From: Mycobacteroides chelonae CCUG 47445
Lineage (GTDB): Bacteria > Actinomycetota > Actinomycetes > Mycobacteriales > Mycobacteriaceae
DNA: 64,000 bases
Direction of reading: 5' to 3'
Assembly (NCBI RefSeq): GCF_001632805.1
Contig: NZ_CP007220.1
Location: 2,170,001-2,234,000, forward strand
Shown here: piece after piece, positions 29,699 to 37,992 of the stretch
How positions within the stretch are numbered: position 1 is the first letter of the stretch
Layout of the letters: each line of letters begins with the position of its first letter
Made by a program: the position numbers and the translations under genes
Notes under the pieces: generated by a model
Databases searched by the model: none
Told to the model about the DNA's origin: nothing
Seen by the model: only the letters and a program-made list of their open reading frames with translations

Positions 29699-32600
29699 TT
29701 GGTTGCAGTGGCTATCATTGGCATCGGATGCAAATTCCCCGGAGGAATTGGTGATCCGGAGAGTTTCTGGAACTTTGTGTTACGCAAAGGCGACGCCGTC
29801 GTTGATATTCCGAAGGATCGCTGGGACGCGGATAAGTACTACGACCCGGACCCCGATACGCCGGGCCGGATGTACACGCGGCGCGGTAGCTTCCTGACCC
29901 AGAGTTTCCGACGGTTCGATGCGGATTTCTTCGGGATCTCGCACCGTGAGGCTGCCGTCCTGGACCCACAGCAGAGGCTTCTTCTCGAAACCACCTGGGA
30001 AGCCCTCGACGATGCGGGCATCGCCGGACAGGCGCTGGGCGGGAACGTGGGAACCTTCATCGGCGGCTTCATGAACGACAACATGATCAGCCGGGGCCTG
30101 GCCCGAAACCTCGAGAAGATCAATAACTTCGCCGCCTTCAGCGCGTCGCAGACGTTGTTGTCCAACCGAATCGCCCACGCGCTCGACTTCTGGGGGCCGA
30201 GCATGACTGTGGACACGGCATGTTCGTCCTCGCTGGTCACCACGCACCTGGCGGTACGGGCGGTCGCGGGTGGCGAGTGCGATGTGGCGCTCGCCGGCGG
30301 AGTGAACGTCATGTTCCAGCCGGAAACGTTCATCACCATGTGTAAGGGCAGATTCCTCGCGGCCGACGGTCGCAGCAAGTCGTTCGACGCGGCAGCGGAC
30401 GGCTACGGCCGTGGTGAGGGCGTCGGAATCGTGGTGCTCAAGAACCTCGAGCAGGCGCAGCGCGACGGTGACCATATATATGCGGTGATTCGTGGTAGCG
30501 GGGTCAACCAGGACGGCAGGACGATAGCGCTGCCCGTGCCAAATCCGGTGTCGCAGCAGCGGCTTGCGGATCGTGTGATCAAGGAGGCAGGCATTGACCC
30601 GGCCTTGGTGGGATACATCGAGGCGCATGGCACCGGTACCAGCGTGGGCGACCCGCTGGAGGCGCAGGCACTGGGGCACTCGTACGGCAAGGTTCCCGGC
30701 CGCACGCAGCCGCTGGTGATCGGCTCGGTGAAGAACAACTTCGGCCATACCGAGGCCGCGGCGGGTGTCGCGGGTTTGATCAAGGCCGCGCTCACCGTGC
30801 AGCGGCGGACCATCGCGCCGCAGGTCGTCCTCGACAAGCTCAACCCGGAAATCCCGTTCGACGAGTTGCAGATCCGTATCCCGACCGAGGTCGAGCCGTA
30901 CCCGGACATGGGAGCTCCCGCATACGCGGCGGTGAACAGCTTCGGCTACGGCGGGACCAACGCGCATGTCATCGTGCAGGCGCCGCCCGCGGCCGCCGAG
31001 CCGCAGGCTCCCGCACGTGACAGCATTCGGATCTTCCCGGTCTCCGCGCGCAGTGGTGCCGCGTTGCACCAGGTCGCCGGACGGTACGCCGCACTGTTGG
31101 GCTCAGATCTCTCCGAGGAGGGTGCGCAGCAGCTGAAGACCGCGGCCACCGGCCGTCGGGCGCAGCATTATCTGCGTAAGGGCTTCATCTATCGCGATGC
31201 CGATGACCTTCTCACACAGCTGAATTCCTATGCGGAAAGCGAGGAAGCGGCGCCGGCGCGTGCTCTCGTCGAGGGCATCTCCGATCCCGTGTTCGTCTTC
31301 AGCGGGATGGGCCCGCAGTGGTGGGGGATGGCTCGCGCACTGTTGCAGACGCCCGGTGTCTTCCGTGACACCGCCGCCGAGATCGACGCGGTGTTCCAGG
31401 AGATCTCGGGCTGGTCGGTAATCGCCGAACTGCTGCGGCCCGAGGGGGACTCTCGTGTCAGCAGCACCGAGATCGCCCAGCCGGCGAATTTCTTGGTCCA
31501 GTCGGCACTGGCAGAGCATTTGCGGCAGTTCGGGATCCGGCCCACCGCGGTGGTAGGACACAGTGTTGGTGAGGTCGCCGCGGCGTACGTGAGTGGCGCG
31601 TTGTCCTTGCGCGACGCCGCTACGGTTTCCTTCCATCGCTCCCGGCTGCAGGCCAAGACGGCGGGCTCTGGCGGCATGCTCGCGGTCGGTCTGGATGCCG
31701 AGGAAGCCCAGCGCCGGGCAGCGCGTTTTGGAACGGCAGTGTGTGTCGCGGCGATCAACAGCGCCGCGGCAACCACATTGTCCGGCGACTCCAAGGCCCT
31801 GCAGACACTGCACGATGAGCTCGCTGAAGACGGGGTCTTCGCCCGCATGCTGCACGTCGAGGTTCCGTATCACAGCCAGCTCATGGACCCGATCCTCGGG
31901 GAGCTCGCGACTGCGCTGGCAGGTCTTGCCCCCCGGCAGTCGGACGTGCCGGTCTACTCGACCGTCACCGGTGAGAAGATCGACAGCGCGGCATTCGCGG
32001 ACCCGGACTACTGGCTCAAGAACGTGCGCGAAAGCGTCCTGTTCGCGAAGGCCATCGACACCCTCATCGAGGATCGGTACCGGGTGTTCCTGGAGCTTGG
32101 TCCGCATCCAGTCCTGCTCGGGAACATTCGAGAAAGCTTTGTGCGCCACAGTGTCTCCGGTGCCGCGGTCCAGACCTTGCACCGTGACCAGAATGATGAG
32201 CAGTCGGTGTTGCAGGCGGTCACGGACCTGTATGCGGTGGGTGCTATCGACGCCCCCGGTGAGGCCGGTCTCTACGAGAACGGTTCGGTCCCGCACATGG
32301 ACCTGCCGAAATACCCATGGTCGCAAGAGGAACTGTGGGAAGAGGACGCCCTGACGTTGCGTGCGCGCTACGGCGACGCCGATCGGTTCGCGCTCCTGGG
32401 CGACCGGGCGGAGGCGCTGACGCCACAGTGGGAGGTCACCCTGGCGGCCGCGAATCTGCCCTGGCTGCCCGACCACACAGTTCTCGGCTCGATTGTGCTA
32501 CCGGGAACCGCGTACCTCGATGCCGCGCTATCGGCCGTGCGTCAACGCTCCGGCCGGGGCCAGGCGGGCTTGGACTCGGTGGTCTTCGCGGTGCCTTTGG

Positions 32601-35600
32601 TGGTCGCCGAACATGACGCGCCGATCACCCGTCTCACCGTGGACGAGCCCACCAAGCGGTTCACCGTCAACGGCCGCTCCGCACATACCCAACTGTGGAC
32701 GGCACATGCCAACGGCAGGCTGGTCGAGGCGAATCTGGGGACCTTGCGGATCGATGTTCCGGCACAGTCCGAGTTCGACAGGATCTTTGACGGCGAAGAC
32801 GTCTACAAGGGATTGGCCGCAGTCGGGCTCTCCTACGGTCCCGCCTTTCAGCGAATCCAGAGCGTGCGCATCGGGTCGGCCGGCTGTGTTGCGCAGCTGA
32901 CGACTCCGGAAGGGGTAGACGCGTCTGGGTCGGTACTGCGGCACGCCATTCATCCCGCGCTCGCCGATGCCGCGCTGCAGTGCATCGCGGTCCTCTTGGC
33001 GGCACGTCCAGAGCTGGATGTGCCTCCGACGGCGCATATCCCGGCCTCGGTGGACCGGGTACGTCTATACCACGAGGTGCCCCAGGACCCGATCGCGTTC
33101 GTCGAGATCACCAGCACGCAGCCGCTGCGTGCGAACGCCTATCTCGCTTCGCAAGACGGCGAAGTCGCCCTGGCCTTGACCGGAGTGACGCTGCGGCCCG
33201 TGGGATCGGCGCTGGACCCGCTGTCCGAGCTTGATCAGTACTTCTACGAGCCTCGTTGGGAGCCTTTGGAAGAGGAAGTCGAGGCACAGTCCGACTCCGC
33301 GCCTGCCGCCTCCAGAAGTGCCGCCGCACCCGCCGCCCGGGCTGCGAATGTGATCGTCGGGATCGGCGATGTGGCCGCCGCTTTCGCAGAAGGCGCCCGC
33401 CGTGCGGCCAGCGCCGGTGCGGTGATCCTGAAAGCCGACCCGGGAGCAGATCTCGCCGACGCTTTCGCGGCAGCGTTACACGCGGACACGTACTTGCGTG
33501 TCCTGGCGACCGTCGGCGCCGGAAAGACGTTGGTGGAGAACTTGCATCAACTCGTCACGATCGCCCAGGCGTTGCGGGTCGTTCTCGAAGCCGAGACCGA
33601 GCGCGGTGTCGTGAGTCCGGATGTGCAGGTGGTCGTCGTGAGCACGCGCGCCTTCCTGGCCCCGGGCGACAGTGGCCTGGACCTCGATCAGACCGCGCTC
33701 GTGGGAGCGCGCCGGGTGTTGGCCAACGAGCAGCACCCCGCTAAATGGTCCCTCGTGGATCTGCCCGATTCAGCGACGCCGGACGAGGTGGCGGCGGAGA
33801 TCGGTGCGATGAATCGAGCCGAAGAAGTCGCGGTGCGTGCGGGTGAGCGGTGGACCCAGCGGATGCGCCGGTCGCTGTCCGAACTCGTTGCGCCGTGGGA
33901 AGAACCATTCGAGCCCACCGACCCGGAGGTGGCCTACGAGGTACAGATCCCGGACACGCGCACGCTCAAGGACATCGCGCTGCGCGCATGCGACCGCATT
34001 GAACCGGGACCCCGGCAGGTCGAGGTGCGCGTCGAAACCTTGGGGCTCAACTACAAAGACCCGCTGAAGGTCCTGGGAATCCTGACGGAGCGCGAGCTTG
34101 GCGAGACATATTTCAAGCTGGAGCCCGGCATGGAGGGATTCGGAGTCGTCACACGTGTCGGCTCCGCGGTCAACGAGCTCAGAGTCGGCGAGAGCATCGC
34201 GGTGGCAGAGCGTGGGCTGCTGCGCCGCTACCTGACGTTCGATCTCGATGGTGGTGCGGCATGGGAACGGATCGACGAAGAGCACCTGCAGCGTGAGGAT
34301 TTCGATCCGCTCGCAGTGGGCTCGGGTGTTCCATTCTTCACGGCGGGCTACGCCTTCTACAAGCTCGCCGATCTGCAGCCCGGTGAGACCGTCCTTATTC
34401 ACGGTGCGGCGGGCGGCATGGGCATGGGTGCGGTGCAGATCGCGGTCAACATGGGCGCGGTTGTCTATGCGACCGCCGGTAGCGAGGAGCGCCGTCGGGC
34501 GGCGCTCGAACTCGGTGCAACCGCGGCCTTCGACTCGCGATCGGTCGGGTTTGTCGACGACATACTGCGCATCACCGAAGGACGCGGTGTCGACGTCATC
34601 TACAACTCGCTGCCCGGCGAGATGATCGCCCAGAACTTCGCGGTCGCCGGGGAATTCTGCCGGATCATCGAAATCGGGAAGGCCGATATCTACTTCGGCG
34701 GCGCAGTGGATCTCAAGGCCTTCAGCGGCAACTTGTCGTTCCACGCGATCGACATGGATCGCATGCTGCGGTTGCGGCCCGAGACATTCCGCGAGCTCCG
34801 GCGCGAGTGCACCGAGATGCTCACCTCGGGCAAGCTCACCCCGCTGCCGTTCACGAGATTCCCGATCGACGATGTGGTGGGAGCGTTCGAAGCGGTGTTC
34901 CGGGCGGCGCACATGGGCCGGATCGTGCTGGATCTGCGGGATCAAACTCCAAAGCTACTGCCGCGCAAGCCGGATACCGCCCCGGTGCGCCCCGGCCACT
35001 CCTACCTCATCAGCGGTGGGTTCGGCGGGTTCGGGTTGGCCACTGCGCGCTCGTTGGCCAGGGCGGGGGCCACCCACCTGATCCTCGCGGGCCGCAGCGG
35101 TGCCACCACCGAGGTGGCGCGGGCGCAGATCGAGGCACTGCGCGCCGCCGATGTCGACGTGTGGGAAGAGCGGATCGATATCAGCGACTACGACCAGGTC
35201 TCGGATCTGATCGCGAAGGTGGAAGCGTCGGGACATCCGCTGCGCGGAGTTTTCCATGCCGCCGCGGTGGCCCATGACGAGGTGCTCGCGGACATCAGCG
35301 CGGAGTCGCTGTACAAGGTCTTCGCGCCGAAGGTCGACGGTGCCCTGAATCTGGATAAGGCCACGCGTGAGCACGAGGTACCGCTCGACCACTTCGTGCT
35401 GTACTCCTCGATCAGTGGCCTCATCGGCATTGTTCCGCAGGTGACGTATGCGGCCGCGAACAGCGTGCTGGACGGGCTCGCTCAGGCACGGCACGCGGCC
35501 GGGCTGGCCGCCCTGTCGGTGAGCTGGGGCGCGATGAGCGGCGGTGGGATGGCTGAGGTGGAGGCCATCGTCAAGTTCCTCGACTCCGTCGGGCTGCGGC

Positions 35601-36088
35601 GTCTCAACATGGATCTCGGGGCGACGCTCATGCACGAGTGCTCCCGATTCCAGCTTCCGCATGTCGCTATCGCGGGCGTCGACTGGGGAGTCTTGCGCAC
35701 TCCGTTGCCCTCGACAGCCAAGAGCACACGTTTCGCTCATCTCTCCGCGGAAGCCGCTGCGGTGTCGAACGAACAGGCCGCCTTCCGTGCGGCGGTGCTG
35801 GCCCTGCCCGAGGAGGAGCGCGGCCCGATGGTCACCAAGGAACTGGCCAAGGAACTCGCCAATGTCCTCAAGGTCGACGTGGACAGCATCGATCCGACCG
35901 GGCCGATCGCCGATCTGGGTATCGATTCCCTGATGGCGGTGGAGTTCGCCGCACGAGCCGGTAAGCAGTTGAACATCCAGATCAGTGCGTTCCAGTTCAC
36001 CCCGGATCTCACCCTTGAGGCCGTCGGTGCCCGCGTCGCACTACTCATTGCGCAAGGGGTCGGCGATCCCGAGCATGACGCGATATAG
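29699..36088 (+). CDS. pks: Type I fully reducing polyketide synthase, KS-AT-DH-ER-KR-ACP
   Basis: A 2129-residue single-module PKS with a complete reductive loop. KS: Cys175 (DTACSSSL), His310 (EAHGTGT), His350 (KNNFGHTEA). AT: Ser622 in GHSVGE, with YHSQ at 724-727 where the specificity motif lies. DH: His926 (HTVLGSIVLP) and Asp1090 (HPALADAALQ). ER: about 1410-1740, NADPH loop HGAAGGMGMG near 1568. KR: SGGFGGFGLA near 1770, Tyr1917 (YAAAN). ACP: Ser2077 (LGIDSLMAVE). All catalytic residues I can check are present. The domain order is that of mycocerosic acid synthase, but the N-terminus and AT motif differ from canonical Mas. TTG 29699 follows AGGAGAGG by 8 bases. There is no FadD, PapA or chain-release domain; a thioesterase follows 9 bases later. 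Confidence 0.93.
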   Translation: MVAVAIIGIGCKFPGGIGDPESFWNFVLRKGDAVVDIPKDRWDADKYYDPDPDTPGRMYTRRGSFLTQSFRRFDADFFGISHREAAVLDPQQRLLLETTWEALDDAGIAGQALGGNVGTFIGGFMNDNMISRGLARNLEKINNFAAFSASQTLLSNRIAHALDFWGPSMTVDTACSSSLVTTHLAVRAVAGGECDVALAGGVNVMFQPETFITMCKGRFLAADGRSKSFDAAADGYGRGEGVGIVVLKNLEQAQRDGDHIYAVIRGSGVNQDGRTIALPVPNPVSQQRLADRVIKEAGIDPALVGYIEAHGTGTSVGDPLEAQALGHSYGKVPGRTQPLVIGSVKNNFGHTEAAAGVAGLIKAALTVQRRTIAPQVVLDKLNPEIPFDELQIRIPTEVEPYPDMGAPAYAAVNSFGYGGTNAHVIVQAPPAAAEPQAPARDSIRIFPVSARSGAALHQVAGRYAALLGSDLSEEGAQQLKTAATGRRAQHYLRKGFIYRDADDLLTQLNSYAESEEAAPARALVEGISDPVFVFSGMGPQWWGMARALLQTPGVFRDTAAEIDAVFQEISGWSVIAELLRPEGDSRVSSTEIAQPANFLVQSALAEHLRQFGIRPTAVVGHSVGEVAAAYVSGALSLRDAATVSFHRSRLQAKTAGSGGMLAVGLDAEEAQRRAARFGTAVCVAAINSAAATTLSGDSKALQTLHDELAEDGVFARMLHVEVPYHSQLMDPILGELATALAGLAPRQSDVPVYSTVTGEKIDSAAFADPDYWLKNVRESVLFAKAIDTLIEDRYRVFLELGPHPVLLGNIRESFVRHSVSGAAVQTLHRDQNDEQSVLQAVTDLYAVGAIDAPGEAGLYENGSVPHMDLPKYPWSQEELWEEDALTLRARYGDADRFALLGDRAEALTPQWEVTLAAANLPWLPDHTVLGSIVLPGTAYLDAALSAVRQRSGRGQAGLDSVVFAVPLVVAEHDAPITRLTVDEPTKRFTVNGRSAHTQLWTAHANGRLVEANLGTLRIDVPAQSEFDRIFDGEDVYKGLAAVGLSYGPAFQRIQSVRIGSAGCVAQLTTPEGVDASGSVLRHAIHPALADAALQCIAVLLAARPELDVPPTAHIPASVDRVRLYHEVPQDPIAFVEITSTQPLRANAYLASQDGEVALALTGVTLRPVGSALDPLSELDQYFYEPRWEPLEEEVEAQSDSAPAASRSAAAPAARAANVIVGIGDVAAAFAEGARRAASAGAVILKADPGADLADAFAAALHADTYLRVLATVGAGKTLVENLHQLVTIAQALRVVLEAETERGVVSPDVQVVVVSTRAFLAPGDSGLDLDQTALVGARRVLANEQHPAKWSLVDLPDSATPDEVAAEIGAMNRAEEVAVRAGERWTQRMRRSLSELVAPWEEPFEPTDPEVAYEVQIPDTRTLKDIALRACDRIEPGPRQVEVRVETLGLNYKDPLKVLGILTERELGETYFKLEPGMEGFGVVTRVGSAVNELRVGESIAVAERGLLRRYLTFDLDGGAAWERIDEEHLQREDFDPLAVGSGVPFFTAGYAFYKLADLQPGETVLIHGAAGGMGMGAVQIAVNMGAVVYATAGSEERRRAALELGATAAFDSRSVGFVDDILRITEGRGVDVIYNSLPGEMIAQNFAVAGEFCRIIEIGKADIYFGGAVDLKAFSGNLSFHAIDMDRMLRLRPETFRELRRECTEMLTSGKLTPLPFTRFPIDDVVGAFEAVFRAAHMGRIVLDLRDQTPKLLPRKPDTAPVRPGHSYLISGGFGGFGLATARSLARAGATHLILAGRSGATTEVARAQIEALRAADVDVWEERIDISDYDQVSDLIAKVEASGHPLRGVFHAAAVAHDEVLADISAESLYKVFAPKVDGALNLDKATREHEVPLDHFVLYSSISGLIGIVPQVTYAAANSVLDGLAQARHAAGLAALSVSWGAMSGGGMAEVEAIVKFLDSVGLRRLNMDLGATLMHECSRFQLPHVAIAGVDWGVLRTPLPSTAKSTRFAHLSAEAAAVSNEQAAFRAAVLALPEEERGPMVTKELAKELANVLKVDVDSIDPTGPIADLGIDSLMAVEFAARAGKQLNIQISAFQFTPDLTLEAVGARVALLIAQGVGDPEHDAI

Positions 36089-36097
36089 AGGATCGGC

Positions 36098-36883
36098 GTG
36101 ACTGTTGCGACTCCGCTTGAATGTTGGTGGTGGCCAAGGGCATATCAGCCGTCCCTGCCCACCGTGCTGTTTTTCCCTGGCGCCGGGGCCAATCACGCCG
36201 GCGAGCAGCACCTGGTCCCGCATCTGGCAGGGGTGAACTTCGGGGTGTGGCGGATGCCGGGGCGCAGCACCCGGTCGACCGAGCCTTCCCCGGAGAACCT
36301 GCGCGCACTGTCGGAGGACTGCGCGGCAGCGATCGTCGGGCTCGGTTGCCGTCGGCCGGTTCTCGCGGGAAAGAGTTTTGGCGGCCTGTTCGGTTACACG
36401 GTCTGTCAGGCGTTGGAGTCGCGGGACTTCGCCGTGGGCCGGTTTGTCCCGGTGGTGAGTGGGCATCCGTCCCTGTGGCGAATGGATGCTCTCTACGCCA
36501 AGACCCGGGGTCATAACCCGAAACAACACGCGCTCTGGAGACTCACCAATGACGAGCAGCGCGGGGCGTGGCCGCCGAAGAAGATAGCGGACGAGTCATT
36601 GTTGGAGCAGGCGCGGCTGCACGCGGTGATCGATTTCAGCCTTGGCCTGCAATCGATTTCGCGCCGCCGGATCAAGACGGCGATTACCGAGGTGAGCGCA
36701 AAGGATGACGAGGTGATCCCGAAGTTTGCGCCACCGCGCAGATGGGCCCCGTACACGAAGGGGGAGTTCACGAGCATCCTCGTGACCGGCGGGCACTACT
36801 TCTACTGGTCGAACCCGCAAGCCTTGGCGACCATTTTGACGCACGAGGCCGAGCTGGCCCTCGGCGGCTCGTACTCCTACTAG
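36098..36883 (+). CDS. Type II thioesterase (alpha/beta hydrolase) next to the PKS
   Basis: A 261-residue alpha/beta hydrolase of the thioesterase family. The nucleophile is Ser93 in AGKSFGGLFGY, an acid candidate is Asp203 or Asp204 (AKDDEVIP), and His233 lies in TGGHYFYWS, the usual C-terminal catalytic His. The oxyanion region is FFPGAGANHAGEQHL. Its GTG start lies 9 bases after the pks stop, so it belongs to the same transcript. It may release the PKS product, which has no built-in release domain, or edit misacylated ACP. It is not closely TesA-like in the motifs I can compare. Confidence 0.85.
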   Translation: MTVATPLECWWWPRAYQPSLPTVLFFPGAGANHAGEQHLVPHLAGVNFGVWRMPGRSTRSTEPSPENLRALSEDCAAAIVGLGCRRPVLAGKSFGGLFGYTVCQALESRDFAVGRFVPVVSGHPSLWRMDALYAKTRGHNPKQHALWRLTNDEQRGAWPPKKIADESLLEQARLHAVIDFSLGLQSISRRRIKTAITEVSAKDDEVIPKFAPPRRWAPYTKGEFTSILVTGGHYFYWSNPQALATILTHEAELALGGSYSY

Positions 36884-36903
36884 CCGCCGGGGCCGACGTC
36901 GTA

Positions 36904-37269
36904 CTACGGGGTTTCGCGTTGGCAATCCGGGCCGGTGTACTGCCAGTTCGGGTTACTCGAGTACTCGCAGCCCGGGCCTACGTACTTCCAATTCGGGGCC
37001 GGAGGCGGTAGTTGTCCGCCTTCGCCGCGCCAATTGGGTCCTGCATACCGCCAGCCCCATTGGCTGAACCAGCTGTCGGGGTTGACACAGCCCTCCATGG
37101 TGCCCGGTCCCCAAGGTGGCGGGGGTGAGGGATACGGTCCGTTGAAGCACACATCCGCGGGGGCGGGGCTCGGCTGTGCCGACGCCAGGCCCGCGTTGAT
37201 GACAGCGACCGGAGCGGCGATAACACCCGCTGCTAGCACGGCCTGGCCAAGCTTGATGATCTTGTTCAT
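36904..37269 (-). CDS. Small secreted protein with W-x-Y-x-G-P repeats
   Basis: A 121-residue protein with a Sec signal peptide (MNKIIKLGQAVLAAGVIAAP, cleavage likely after Ala31 in GLASA). The mature part has four cysteines (41, 61, 101, 116) and three copies of a W-x-Y-x-G-P motif at 73-78, 94-99 and 109-114, separated by Pro/Asn/Gly-rich stretches. I know no function. It ends 20 bases from the convergent thioesterase stop. Upstream lies a strong inverted repeat (37311-37351) that may control it. A GAGG ribosome site precedes the ATG. Confidence 0.75.
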   Translation of the reverse strand: MNKIIKLGQAVLAAGVIAAPVAVINAGLASAQPSPAPADVCFNGPYPSPPPPWGPGTMEGCVNPDSWFSQWGWRYAGPNWRGEGGQLPPPAPNWKYVGPGCEYSSNPNWQYTGPDCQRETP

Positions 37270-37310
37270 CGCACAACCTCCGACGTTGGATGCCGCTGTG
37301 ATTGGGCAAG

Positions 37311-37351
37311 ATTAGCGCACAATTATCCGTTTTCCTTGCAATTGTGCTAAT
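37311..37351. promoter_or_regulatory. Long inverted repeat upstream of the small secreted protein
   Basis: Left arm ATTAGCGCACAATT (37311-37324) and right arm AATTGTGCTAAT (37340-37351) pair over 12 bases with a two-base bulge, around a 15-base AT-rich spacer. A second, overlapping dyad GCAATT-GTGCT-AATTGC sits at 37338-37354. The block is 42 bases upstream of the secreted-protein ATG and 176 bases before the zinc-ribbon gene. It may be an operator for a dimeric repressor; the T-run lies in the spacer, so an intrinsic terminator is less likely. The rest of 37270-37526 shows no gene. Confidence 0.5.
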
Positions 37352-37526
37352 TGCGCTCGATGGCTTTGCGCGACGTGGCGCCAGACGTGTCGCACCAGCT
37401 CTCACCAGTCATGTCGCTGGTTTTGGTGATGCCGATTTCTCACATCCGCGGACGGTCATGCGGTTCGCTGGTACCGAGCGGACCTTGCGCGCCTGTCGTC
37501 GGGAGCCACCGCTACGCTTTCAAGGC

Positions 37527-37856
37527 GTGGCACGTCGCAAACACGCTCAACCCTGCAAGTGGTGCGGGCGCGAAGTCGACGACGCGGAACTGGGCCGGCG
37601 ACGCCAGTACTGCCGCCAATCCTGCCGTCAGCGCGCCTACGAGCAGCGCGCCGTCGTCAAGGGCACCTCGGTGCCTGCCGATGCCGTGGTGCTTACGGCC
37701 GACGAGGCGACGGACCTGGCTGATCGGGTGTATCAGGCGCGGTGTGCGGCCGAGGATGTCGCCACCGCCGTCGAAGAAGGTGCGACTCAGGATGAGCTGC
37801 GTGAGCTGTGCGAGGAACTGCTGCGCGCCGCCAAGGCGGCAGACGGCTGGCGCTGA
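37527..37856 (+). CDS. Small zinc-ribbon-like cytosolic protein of unknown function
   Basis: A 109-residue protein from GTG 37527 (MARRKHAQPCKWCGREV). Four cysteines in CxxC (10, 13) and CxxxC (29, 33) spacing, with basic residues between and after (GRRRQYCRQSCRQRAYEQR), suggest a zinc-binding, possibly nucleic-acid-binding head. The rest is acidic and helical (DEATDLADRVYQARCAAEDVATAVEEGATQ...), likely a coiled coil. The open frame runs 75 codons further upstream, but that part is unlike any protein I know. Similar short proteins occur in other mycobacteria; no function is established to my knowledge. Confidence 0.7.
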   Translation: MARRKHAQPCKWCGREVDDAELGRRRQYCRQSCRQRAYEQRAVVKGTSVPADAVVLTADEATDLADRVYQARCAAEDVATAVEEGATQDELRELCEELLRAAKAADGWR

Positions 37857-37935
37857 TTTCGTCCGTTCTCCCGGGATAGGGATACCCGTCGAATCAGCGC
37901 GATATTAATTCTTCACGGAATCCGAACGCGCTCAT

Positions 37936-37949
37936 AGTGTGTCAACACT
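37936..37949. promoter_or_regulatory. Short inverted repeat upstream of ssuC
   Basis: AGTGT (37936-37940), GTCA, ACACT (37945-37949) lies 44 bases upstream of the ssuC ATG. Alkanesulfonate operons are usually induced on sulfate limitation, so an operator here would make sense, but no regulator can be named. Five-base arms may be chance. The rest of 37857-37992 shows nothing else. Confidence 0.3.
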
Positions 37950-37992
37950 GTCGATACGCAGCCGCCGACCCGTGAGGATTCCTGAGCTTTTC

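Noticed and set aside
29780..36088. Several long minus-strand open frames inside pks (29780-31069, 31103-32476, 33770-34945)
   Set aside because: They are shadows of the PKS frame with no recognisable domain or ribosome site; the + strand has all catalytic motifs.
29699..36088. Identification of the PKS as mycocerosic acid synthase (Mas)
   Set aside because: Domain order and length agree, but the KS start, the AT motif YHSQ and the neighbours (no FadD/PapA/Pps genes) differ, so I kept a generic name.
37302..37526. 75-codon N-terminal extension of the zinc-ribbon protein
   Set aside because: It overlaps the inverted repeat, has unlike composition, and GTG 37527 begins directly before the conserved CKWCG motif.
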